A stretch of 64,000 nt of DNA, taken from Paenibacillus aceti. Its GTDB lineage: Bacteria; Bacillota; Bacilli; Paenibacillales; Paenibacillaceae. Location: contig NZ_KZ987724.1 in NCBI RefSeq assembly GCF_003614185.1, positions 3,067,324-3,131,323 on the forward strand. Reading direction: 5' to 3'. The notes below the pieces were generated by a model. The model was not told where the DNA came from, did not search any database, and saw nothing but the letters and a program-made list of their open reading frames with translations. A program made the translations under genes and the position numbers. Below are positions 46,878 to 54,401 of the stretch, in pieces. Each line of letters starts with the position of its first letter. Position 1 is the first letter of the stretch.

Positions 46878-47294
46878 CTATGATATCATTCGTTCAGGCA
46901 CTGCTTGAAACTTATTCAAGCAACCCCTCACCTGAATGTTATTTCCCCAAATATAGAACTTCCAATGCTCACCTTCTCTAGGATTCACAATCTGATTATC
47001 AAGAGTCATCATTGTACGCAGTTCTTTGAAATCTACAATATAGATATTACCCCCTTCCAAACGAACCACTAAAACTGCTATGTCCGCATCATCCAAGAGT
47101 TCGACCTGTTTTGTCGTAAGGTCGAACCAACCCTTACCGATCGTATGAATCTTGGAGTGTGGAGTGCAAATGACAATCTGTTTTCCATCCACAATTCCCT
47201 GATACATAATTTTCTTCCCCTTAATCATAGAAAAGGAGCAGCCGTACTTTTTCTCCAACTTGTTAATAACAATTTTCTTGTCAGGAACAGGCAT
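46878..47294 (-). CDS. Hypothetical protein upstream of the nuclease gene
   Basis: This 138-residue soluble alpha/beta protein, rich in beta-forming residues, is of no recognised family. AAGGGGG precedes the start. Its place directly before the PD-(D/E)XK gene suggests a regulatory or partner role; that is inference. Confidence 0.6.
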   Translation of the reverse strand: MPVPDKKIVINKLEKKYGCSFSMIKGKKIMYQGIVDGKQIVICTPHSKIHTIGKGWFDLTTKQVELLDDADIAVLVVRLEGGNIYIVDFKELRTMMTLDNQIVNPREGEHWKFYIWGNNIQVRGCLNKFQAVPERMIS

Positions 47295-47409
47295 TGTAAT
47301 ACCCCCTTATTCCGTCTTTTCCATATCATAGCATATGGTTTTGTAGCCTGCAGATGATTTTGCATGGCTAAAAGTTGTTGTTAATCTGCCGCGGCTAAAC
47401 ACTGTTACA

Positions 47410-47652
47410 CTACTTATTTCTGTCCCCAGGCACAAAGTCATTCCGACACCACCTGACAAAATTGGCTGAATGGGTTAGGTATGTCTTGGCGGTGTTCTCT
47501 TTAAGAAGACCGGCTTTCAGATTCTCGATTACCTCTTGCTCGTACTGCTCATACAATAACTCCAATTGCTTAATAAAGTCTAGCGATGCTTTCATCCGGT
47601 TAGCCCCCTCGAGATAAGTCTTAAGTTCATTATAATGAACTGGTTCAGCCAT
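47410..47652 (-). CDS. Small helical hypothetical protein
   Basis: The 80-residue protein is mostly helical and charged, with DFIKQLELLYEQYEQEVIENLK and a TAKTYLTHSANFVRWC segment resembling an N-terminal core-binding motif of tyrosine recombinases. That similarity is faint. It is an isolated gene. Confidence 0.45.
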   Translation of the reverse strand: MAEPVHYNELKTYLEGANRMKASLDFIKQLELLYEQYEQEVIENLKAGLLKENTAKTYLTHSANFVRWCRNDFVPGDRNK

Positions 47653-47727
47653 TTTTATCAGTAGTTAAAGTCATAGTCGTTTCCTCCAAGATAAAATCTT
47701 ATAATGATTATCGTCATTTAGTACAAA

Positions 47728-47757
47728 AGCCAGATGCATATATTTGCACCTGGCTTT
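47728..47757 (-). terminator. Terminator after the YkgJ-like gene
   Basis: On the minus strand AAAGCCAGGTGCA pairs with TGCATCTGGCTTTT, about 20 bases past the stop. Confidence 0.8.
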
Positions 47758-47775
47758 AAAGAATCAATTACTAGC

Positions 47776-48477
47776 TTACCATTCAAGCGCATCGTCTTCT
47801 TGATAAATTGAGATTGCGTAATCGATAAAATCCATCAATTTTCTCCTGCTAATTTTATCTATACTGATTTGATATTTTGTACCATACTTCATATGGAGTT
47901 CTAGGGCAGTAATATCTAAACCTAAAAATCGGTCTTCGTTAATACTTGTATAATCAATATCCTCATATTTTGCTATGAATTTTGAAGTGAAGTTTGCCGA
48001 ATCCTTCACGCAAACTGAGTCAATCGTTAAGACTAATCCAGACTTTCCATTGCTTCCAATGCTCGTATCAGTAATATCGATTATTTCATCCTTGCTGTAT
48101 TGACCTTGACAAATAATTGCCCTGGCATTTTTTACTCTTGGTGCATATTCATCACCGGGTGTATAGCCAAAGATCTCTTCAAACTTTGCAACCAGTGCAG
48201 ACTTTAAATCACTCATTTCATTGCTCTCCAATCTCTTAAGCATGTCGCATGACTTATAGTTTATTGCGTAGAATTGTTCGAGAGTCATTTGATCTTTAAA
48301 GAACAACTCGTAGGATTCATCTATTCTACATATGACGGGGCGAGTTTCGTAAATACTACATAGATTCGTCTCCACGTCAAAATGAAGACATACCCCATCG
48401 CCCCGATCCAAATGTTTGTATTGCTCGGTCATCCCTACCTTTTTACAACACAATCCGCATTGATCACAATAAAACAT
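47776..48477 (-). CDS. YkgJ-type cysteine-cluster protein
   Basis: The 233-residue protein starts MFYCDQCGLCCKKVG and continues with CLHFDVETNLCSIYETRPVICR. This is the CxxCxxCC plus C...C layout of the YkgJ/Fe-S or zinc cluster family. Its ATG directly follows the TAA of the preceding gene, so the two are coupled. This is the third gene of the 51,078-47,776 cassette. Confidence 0.8.
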   Translation of the reverse strand: MFYCDQCGLCCKKVGMTEQYKHLDRGDGVCLHFDVETNLCSIYETRPVICRIDESYELFFKDQMTLEQFYAINYKSCDMLKRLESNEMSDLKSALVAKFEEIFGYTPGDEYAPRVKNARAIICQGQYSKDEIIDITDTSIGSNGKSGLVLTIDSVCVKDSANFTSKFIAKYEDIDYTSINEDRFLGLDITALELHMKYGTKYQISIDKISRRKLMDFIDYAISIYQEDDALEW

Positions 48478-49512
48478 TTATTGATTCATCAGCGAATTAA
48501 GATACTTATTACCGTTCTCAAGCACATATTCTGTCGCTTCATCCAATTGACCCTCTTGCTTAAGAAGCGGCGAATCGAGAATAACCTTAATAGCCTGAGC
48601 TAATTGGACGCATTTGTATATCTCTTCTTGTTCTGTCTTAGAATAATCCTGCCAGTTAACCCCTTTTGAATCAATAATATCGCGTAACACTCCTACTTGA
48701 TAAGCAAAAAAGACATCTAGCTTTTTTAATAGCTCAGTTAGCTGATTCGCTCGAGTAAAAATTGCTTTCAAGGCTATACCGATGTTCCTTGCCTGCTTCT
48801 TAAAAGCCTTGGCTTTATCATAGTTGCCGTATGCATCGTTTAAAGCGGATTTAGCTTGGCTCGCAAAAATAGCTCCACCAATGGCAAGTGCTGGTCCAGC
48901 CACAATACCCCCAAGAACAACCATACCGCCTGTTACTCCTAAACCGCCTGCGGTTAAAGCCCCTCCACCAAGCCACGCCAGTGTCGCGTTTGTCGCGGCT
49001 ACACCTGAAAGGGTACCTAATGCCGTACCAGTCGTAGCTGTAACTATAAGCCCACCAAGTCCACTCATAACAACACTGTATGTACCGTAGGCAAGTAAAG
49101 CCCCAGACCCGATTGCCGCTAATCCGTTAATCGCTATTTTCTTCGCTTCAAATGATGCCTCCTTTAATTGCTTAAAACTCTCACTTGTCGGATTGAAGTT
49201 TTTGAGTTCATCGATCCCTTGGCTGTTTTTAAGATCGATATTCTTAATTTTTTCAAAATTCAATACAAAGTCATTGATCGACGTTGTAAGAATTCGAATT
49301 TTCTCCTGTCCAAGTTCTGTAATGGCTTCATTTGTACTTTCCCTTGCCATTGCAATAAAGTCTTCCGACTCTTTTGCAATGTCCTGGGACGTCTGGTTAA
49401 TGGATTTAGCTCTATCCATATCCCTCTTTGCTTCGAAGCCTTTCTTGACTCCTGCCGCGGCAGTAATAGCCGCTATCCCTGCTGCAATTGCAGGTATTAA
49501 TGGTAATGGCAT
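48478..49512 (-). CDS. Glycine/alanine-rich membrane protein (cassette gene 2)
   Basis: The 344-residue protein has an N-terminal helix (PLIPAIAAGIAAITAAAG), a helical middle, and a long Gly/Ala/Thr-rich hydrophobic region (about 130-215). That region has glycine-zipper repeats able to insert in a membrane. A helical C-terminus follows. GGAGGAG precedes the ATG. A pore-forming or membrane-perturbing role is possible but unproven. Confidence 0.65.
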   Translation of the reverse strand: MPLPLIPAIAAGIAAITAAAGVKKGFEAKRDMDRAKSINQTSQDIAKESEDFIAMARESTNEAITELGQEKIRILTTSINDFVLNFEKIKNIDLKNSQGIDELKNFNPTSESFKQLKEASFEAKKIAINGLAAIGSGALLAYGTYSVVMSGLGGLIVTATTGTALGTLSGVAATNATLAWLGGGALTAGGLGVTGGMVVLGGIVAGPALAIGGAIFASQAKSALNDAYGNYDKAKAFKKQARNIGIALKAIFTRANQLTELLKKLDVFFAYQVGVLRDIIDSKGVNWQDYSKTEQEEIYKCVQLAQAIKVILDSPLLKQEGQLDEATEYVLENGNKYLNSLMNQ

Positions 49513-49533
49513 GTATACTCCTCCTTGATAAAA

Positions 49534-51078
49534 TTAAAATTCTAAGACCGCATTCTTGTCGGACATAAAAGTATCAAACTCTGTGAAATTCTTAAATTTT
49601 AAGGCTCCACCCATTTCAATCGCAATATTACTTAGCCCTTGCGTGAATAACTCAATATTTTCAAACCGACTTGCAGTTTCAATCATAGAAAGTGAATCAG
49701 TAAAAACCTTCTGTCTTTCAGCGTAAAATCTTTCAACCATTTCCTGTAGTTCATTACCCTGTTTATTCATCGCTTCTATAGCGGCTGATGCAATTGCACT
49801 TATCTTTGCCCTTCTTTCTGCTGAAAATCGTTCCTCTCGAAGGGTCTGCATACATGCATTATAGATTGATGAGCTTGCTAAATATCCAACCATACCCCCA
49901 ATGACTGTTCCTACGCCTGGGAATACTGCTGTTCCTATTGCCGCACCAAAGCTGGCTGCCATCATGCCGGTACCTTTTTCACCTAATTCTTCAACAAGCT
50001 GAAGGCTATCTATTTCACCTTTGGCATATCGAATTAGCGATTTACCCACTTGAACTGTGGCAGTGGCGATCATAGCAGGCATGTTGCTCTTTGATAGGTT
50101 AACAAAGACACTTTCCTTACTTGCTGCCATGAAACCCCTGATAGCAGTATCAGTAGCACCTATGACATATGCAGTAGCAGCTCCTGCCGCAGTATCCTTG
50201 GCTACATCCACAATCGCCTCTCCGACACGCTTCTTACCTCTAATGAGACTAGTTACGTTTTGGGCAGTTGAAATCGCTACAGAAATTACAGCTGCACTCT
50301 TTGCATTTTCAAGACCCGATTGATGTGCAGTTTCTAACACATATTTTGCAGTTGCTAATTTGGGATGTTCGCGCAGGAATATGGCTTCTTTTGAAGTAAT
50401 TCCGCTATCCTTTAAGTCACTCGAAACTTGACGATACCTCTCTGCCTTCTCTTCTAAGATACCAGCTTTATCGAACTGCCCTTGTGTTCTAAGTTTTTCA
50501 GCTTGCTCAGTCAAGTCCCTTGCTTTATCCTCGGCGTACTTCTTTGCAATTTCGTACTGCTCTTGTGGGACTAAGACATCATTCCCACGATATCTATTCC
50601 AATCATCTTTCGTCATTTTCCTTACCAATTCTTCTGAACTCTTCTTTATTTCTTCCGGAGTCTCAAACTTCCCATAAAACTTCATTTGAGCACCCCACGT
50701 AGGGTTGCCCGAATCATCAATAGATAAGACGTCGAATTGCGGGTCATTTCCTCTACCGATATCATTAGATCGGTAGACTCGAGTGTCGTTCTTATTGATA
50801 ATATTTTCGGCGTTCGTTTTATCAACATAATGGATCTCGGCTGAAAATCCAGCTTGCTGCTTTATATTCTGATACTTAAAATCAGGATGCACCTTCGATT
50901 CGGACATCTGCTTGAGTCCTTTTCTAATGATGTCTCCATCGGCATCGACAGATCCTTTATACCCCTTGATAAACTCCGATGCTGCACGACCATAACGCTC
51001 AATATTTTCTGTTGTTGCTGCTCCAATAGTCGAATCAATTAAACCGTTATGACCTTTTTTCTTATCTTTATCGCCCAT
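49534..51078 (-). CDS. Glycine-zipper protein (cassette gene 1)
   Basis: The 514-residue protein has a soluble alpha/beta N-terminal half with YRSNDIGRGNDPQFDVLS. Its C-terminal half contains several Gly/Ala-rich hydrophobic stretches (GAAIGTAVFPGVGTVIGGMVG). I chose the ATG at 51078 with GAAAGGGA upstream; the frame stays open for 52 more codons without a ribosome site. It is followed after 21 bases by the second membrane protein, so the three genes form one operon. Confidence 0.65.
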   Translation of the reverse strand: MGDKDKKKGHNGLIDSTIGAATTENIERYGRAASEFIKGYKGSVDADGDIIRKGLKQMSESKVHPDFKYQNIKQQAGFSAEIHYVDKTNAENIINKNDTRVYRSNDIGRGNDPQFDVLSIDDSGNPTWGAQMKFYGKFETPEEIKKSSEELVRKMTKDDWNRYRGNDVLVPQEQYEIAKKYAEDKARDLTEQAEKLRTQGQFDKAGILEEKAERYRQVSSDLKDSGITSKEAIFLREHPKLATAKYVLETAHQSGLENAKSAAVISVAISTAQNVTSLIRGKKRVGEAIVDVAKDTAAGAATAYVIGATDTAIRGFMAASKESVFVNLSKSNMPAMIATATVQVGKSLIRYAKGEIDSLQLVEELGEKGTGMMAASFGAAIGTAVFPGVGTVIGGMVGYLASSSIYNACMQTLREERFSAERRAKISAIASAAIEAMNKQGNELQEMVERFYAERQKVFTDSLSMIETASRFENIELFTQGLSNIAIEMGGALKFKNFTEFDTFMSDKNAVLEF

Positions 51079-51353
51079 AGAAATATCCCTTTCGAACGAA
51101 TGGTTATAGGTATATTGTACCAATTCGACAATCTGCAATAAATACCTGCCTGCTTCATTATGTGATACTGCAAAAATTTGCATTGATGCTAAGGTACTGC
51201 TTACGCTTCTTATTTTACAAGTGAATTTTGACATAAGTCTGTCAGCGAATGTTTGTTCTCAATAAAAATTGTGACTTCTTACATGGGGAAGGTGGATAAG
51301 TGGGTAAGCTGTGTAGGACAGTTCGTATTGAAAATCGGGTAAACCTAATACAG

Positions 51354-51381
51354 AAAAGCCGCCAAATTAGTTGGCGGCTTT
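51354..51381 (-). terminator. Terminator after the mini-recombinase gene
   Basis: AAAAGCCGCCAA-ATTAG-TTGGCGGCTTTG hairpin, almost identical to the one at 35192-35216. Confidence 0.8.
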
Positions 51382-51390
51382 GCTTACCTC

Positions 51391-51690
51391 TTATAACGCG
51401 ATTTTATCCAACAACACTAAACTGTACCGATTACCTAGCTCTGATACCTTAGCAAAATCTCGGGTCAAAGATCCCGCTGAAGCAACAATGATTGTATCTC
51501 CGTTCAGGGCGGTCTTCAAGAGCTTTTTGTAGCCTGGTCGATCATTGTCTAAGCCGCTAAACCCGTCATCGATGAATACTTCTTCAATGAGAAACCCTTT
51601 TTCATTGGCATACTGCATGCACTTTTTGACTTGGGCTATGATTGCATCAGGGGATTGCATTGCACTTCTTGCATAGACGTAATATTTCAT
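51391..51690 (-). CDS. Degenerate serine-recombinase catalytic domain (mini protein)
   Basis: The 99-residue protein is a stand-alone resolvase-like fold: YYVYARSAMQ (strand 1), EVFIDDGFSGLDNDRPGYKKLL (the conserved DxGxSG...RPG segment) and GDTIIVASAGSLTRD. The catalytic Ser of the usual YARVS motif aligns with Ala, and the D-R pair of the KLDRLxR motif is replaced by Gly-Ser. So it is probably inactive as a recombinase. It lacks a DNA-binding domain and may act as a partner or decoy for the active recombinases. Confidence 0.75.
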   Translation of the reverse strand: MKYYVYARSAMQSPDAIIAQVKKCMQYANEKGFLIEEVFIDDGFSGLDNDRPGYKKLLKTALNGDTIIVASAGSLTRDFAKVSELGNRYSLVLLDKIAL

Positions 51691-51780
51691 TGTAAATTCC
51701 TCCGTTTGTTTTATTGGTTAGGATTGGTTGTTCTCTGGCTGTTCTTTATGGGCATCGAAAGAGGATACCCCTAAGGGGGA

Positions 51781-52497
51781 TTAGGACTTGTTGTTGTATA
51801 CCATGCTTCCGACAAGGCTTGCAAATGTCGATTCGATAGGGTGACCGAACAGTAAGCCCGAAAAGATTAGGTCATAATCACTCTTTGGATTAGTGAAATC
51901 ATACCCCGCAAGGTAGTCTGATAGCTTTTGGTTACTTAAGGCGCGGATTTTACTTTTAACATACTGATTCATGAAGTAACCTCTCACTTCATCGTAGCGA
52001 GCCTCTTCCAGCAGCTCATACGATTTGATGAGGGCTTCTAAATCCAAGTGCTGGCTAATGGTGCCGCTTAGGGCGAAGCCAACTGTTTTCTGATCAGCAA
52101 TTTGTGTTTCCTTGGATACTAAATCCGATTGTCGAGCCAGCTCATGGTAATCATTCTTGTCATGGTTGGCTACGGTAACAAATCCAATTGGCTTGAGTCC
52201 AGCCAATACTGCTCTAATGAAGTAATCTCCTCTGTTTTGCCCTTCTTTGTAATGCCATTCCCCACAGAAACCCATGTTAAGCCAGCGGTGCATTTTGGAC
52301 TTGAATGGGAGATCTACTTTCGGAAATTTGTAGGTCGCCACGATGAAGCCATTGTTAAAGACTCTAACCACAATTGAGTTCTCCTGTTTCCGTGTGACGA
52401 AGGCTGATCGTCCTACACCTGGTTTGTCCATAACCTTTCCGGTCAAATTTGGGTTCGAGCTGCTCCATCCATCAATCGCGAGAAATTGGTTCATCAT
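51781..52497 (-). CDS. Hypothetical island protein, 238 residues
   Basis: This soluble protein of no recognised family has an N-terminal beta-rich half and a helical C-terminal half. AGGAGGC precedes the start, and the shared element GCTCAAGAGTC lies 46 bases upstream. It may be in an operon with the mini-recombinase that follows 90 bases later. Confidence 0.6.
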   Translation of the reverse strand: MMNQFLAIDGWSSSNPNLTGKVMDKPGVGRSAFVTRKQENSIVVRVFNNGFIVATYKFPKVDLPFKSKMHRWLNMGFCGEWHYKEGQNRGDYFIRAVLAGLKPIGFVTVANHDKNDYHELARQSDLVSKETQIADQKTVGFALSGTISQHLDLEALIKSYELLEEARYDEVRGYFMNQYVKSKIRALSNQKLSDYLAGYDFTNPKSDYDLIFSGLLFGHPIESTFASLVGSMVYNNKS

Positions 52498-52543
52498 ACT
52501 GTTTTGCCTCCTAGTTTTTATTTGCGTACACTATCTTGCCTGT

Positions 52544-52554
52544 GACTCTTGAGC
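52544..52554 (-). promoter_or_regulatory. Shared island promoter element GCTCAAGAGTC (copy 2)
   Basis: On the minus strand TTGCTC lies within the element as a -35-like box; 17 bases later TAGTGT could be the -10 box. It precedes the 238-residue gene by 46 bases. Same 11-mer as at 27298 and 58059. Confidence 0.5.
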
Positions 52555-52717
52555 AATATGTAGAAATTAAATAAGATGATGCCGGGGAGACATCATCTTT
52601 AGATTATTTTTTTTTACTGAATGCGCATTACCGTGAAGATGCCCCACGCCGAGCTATCTGAACCTTCTTTCTGAACAATGCTACACGCTCTTTAGCTTAG
52701 TGACATATGCCCAATAA

Positions 52718-52745
52718 AAAAGATGGTGCCTTGGGAGACACCACC
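52718..52745 (-). terminator. Terminator after the PIN-domain gene
   Basis: On the minus strand GGTGGTGTCTCC-CAAGGCACCATC forms a hairpin followed by TTTTTT. It resembles the terminator at 30337-30370; another hairpin (GATGATG/CATCATC with a T run) lies nearby at 52575-52612. Confidence 0.8.
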
Positions 52746-52757
52746 ACTTGATATTTT

Positions 52758-54287
52758 TTATATTGCAAGAAGACCCCTCATAGTCTTAATATCATCTCTC
52801 ATCTTGTTAACAGAATCTCTGTTTTTCTGAACAACTTCTGATAGATCACGAATGACTTTTTCAAGTCGATATGTTTTTGATTCTTCTGAACCATCAGCGG
52901 CTCCACCGTCTTCATCGAAGTTTATATACCCATAATACACTTCGATTTCACCTTCTGAAATTTTTTCTGCATTCTTATGGAGCACAACCCATAAAGAATC
53001 CGAATCGTCATCCCTCGGATCGAGTTGACCTTCCACAAATAGCTTGACTGTATTACCTTCAAGATCAATAAAGCTTAACAACTCATCAACTGCAAAGTAA
53101 TCCTTGTATTTTATACTGTCTCGAGTGATTTCTAGATCTTCTAATGAAAACAAGTGTTCATTCACGAATTCCATAACTGCATCTCTTACTTCTTCTTCCG
53201 TGAAACTAATATCATGATTGATTTGTAAGAACGGCGAGTTTACGTTATAAATCTGAATCTTTGCAACTAAGTCCGCAATGGGCTTAGCATTGCTATCAGT
53301 TTCAAACTGATAGTACTCATCAATGGCATCTTCAATCTCGGCACCTAAAGAAGAAAGCAAAGACTCAATCGTATTAGTTAGCTCTTCTACCTCAGTGCTC
53401 TCACTAATACCTTCTATGTATGCATCATCAGAGGATAATGACGACAACCCAACTGATTCTCTTTCCATTTTATTCAAATCTCGACGAGAATCCTCGACCA
53501 TCTGCCTTCTTTCCTCTTCCTCCTCTTCTATCAATTGTTGATAAATGTTAGCTTCTTGGGTCTCTTCGGAAAAATCCTTAATTAAAGTTTTACTGTAGTG
53601 TAACCTGTAGTTGAATAACTGAAGTAAGTTATTTTGTCTTAGTGCCTCTTCGATATGTGGGTGAATCTGTTCTTTCTCCGTCTTATCGGTTCCTTTTGAG
53701 AAGTCTTTGTGATTTCGTGTGATAAAATAAATTCGATCTTCATCATTAATAGTCACAAAATCGCGGATATTTATTAATGTCTCAATAATCGTAGCATCTG
53801 CCCAAGATTCCTTACCCTCGATATGAAACGGACATTGCTTATATAGTTTTCTTCTCTGAACTTTTAGTAATAAATCTCTGTTCTCCTCAAGTCTTATCAC
53901 ATTTCTGTATTGCAATAATCCCGTTATCTTTTGAGTAGCATCATTTATATATCGCTCTTCATTTCTTCCAAACTCATCAACCATATTTCCAAGAGCTTGC
54001 TTTAACGGGCTAATCTTTTCATTATACTTCCTGATCTCCTCTACGTGATTTATCCAATAAACTTTATTAATTGATTTCCCAGCTTCCTCCACCAATTTAC
54101 CTACATTCTTGACCTCACCAGCAATATGTCTCTTTACTTCAGTTTCAATAATAGCAGGTAACAAAATCTTCACTTGATCATGATCCAGCAACATTTTTAA
54201 CGTCTCGTAGGAATCTGCCGTATGTGATTTATTCCTAGATACGATCATGTCGATATAGATGTTGGTGTCAAGCAGTAAATACTTCAT
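52758..54287 (-). CDS. PIN-domain (DUF4935-like) ribonuclease-type protein
   Basis: The 509-residue protein has an N-terminal PIN domain. Its acidic residues are visible in LLLDTNIYID (residue ~5), LPAIIETEVKRH, SWADATIIET and TRNHKDFS, the usual quartet. The C-terminal half is long, acidic and helical, without a known domain. PIN enzymes cut RNA or DNA. I chose the ATG at 54287 with AGGGGAT upstream. It lies 114 bases after the UvrD-like helicase gene on the same strand; the pair looks like a two-gene defence or repair cassette. Confidence 0.75.
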   Translation of the reverse strand: MKYLLLDTNIYIDMIVSRNKSHTADSYETLKMLLDHDQVKILLPAIIETEVKRHIAGEVKNVGKLVEEAGKSINKVYWINHVEEIRKYNEKISPLKQALGNMVDEFGRNEERYINDATQKITGLLQYRNVIRLEENRDLLLKVQRRKLYKQCPFHIEGKESWADATIIETLINIRDFVTINDEDRIYFITRNHKDFSKGTDKTEKEQIHPHIEEALRQNNLLQLFNYRLHYSKTLIKDFSEETQEANIYQQLIEEEEEERRQMVEDSRRDLNKMERESVGLSSLSSDDAYIEGISESTEVEELTNTIESLLSSLGAEIEDAIDEYYQFETDSNAKPIADLVAKIQIYNVNSPFLQINHDISFTEEEVRDAVMEFVNEHLFSLEDLEITRDSIKYKDYFAVDELLSFIDLEGNTVKLFVEGQLDPRDDDSDSLWVVLHKNAEKISEGEIEVYYGYINFDEDGGAADGSEESKTYRLEKVIRDLSEVVQKNRDSVNKMRDDIKTMRGLLAI

Positions 54288-54401
54288 TGTGATATCCCCT
54301 TTATCTTTCCAGCTTGACTTCAACAGCGGAAAGTACGAGTATTGAAACTATTCGGACAAATAATCATAACAGCCTTTGCATTGTTAGTGTCGAGCTGCCC
54401 C

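Noticed and set aside
47410-47652. Truncated tyrosine recombinase
   Set aside because: The similarity is a short helix only; no catalytic R, H or Y motifs are present.
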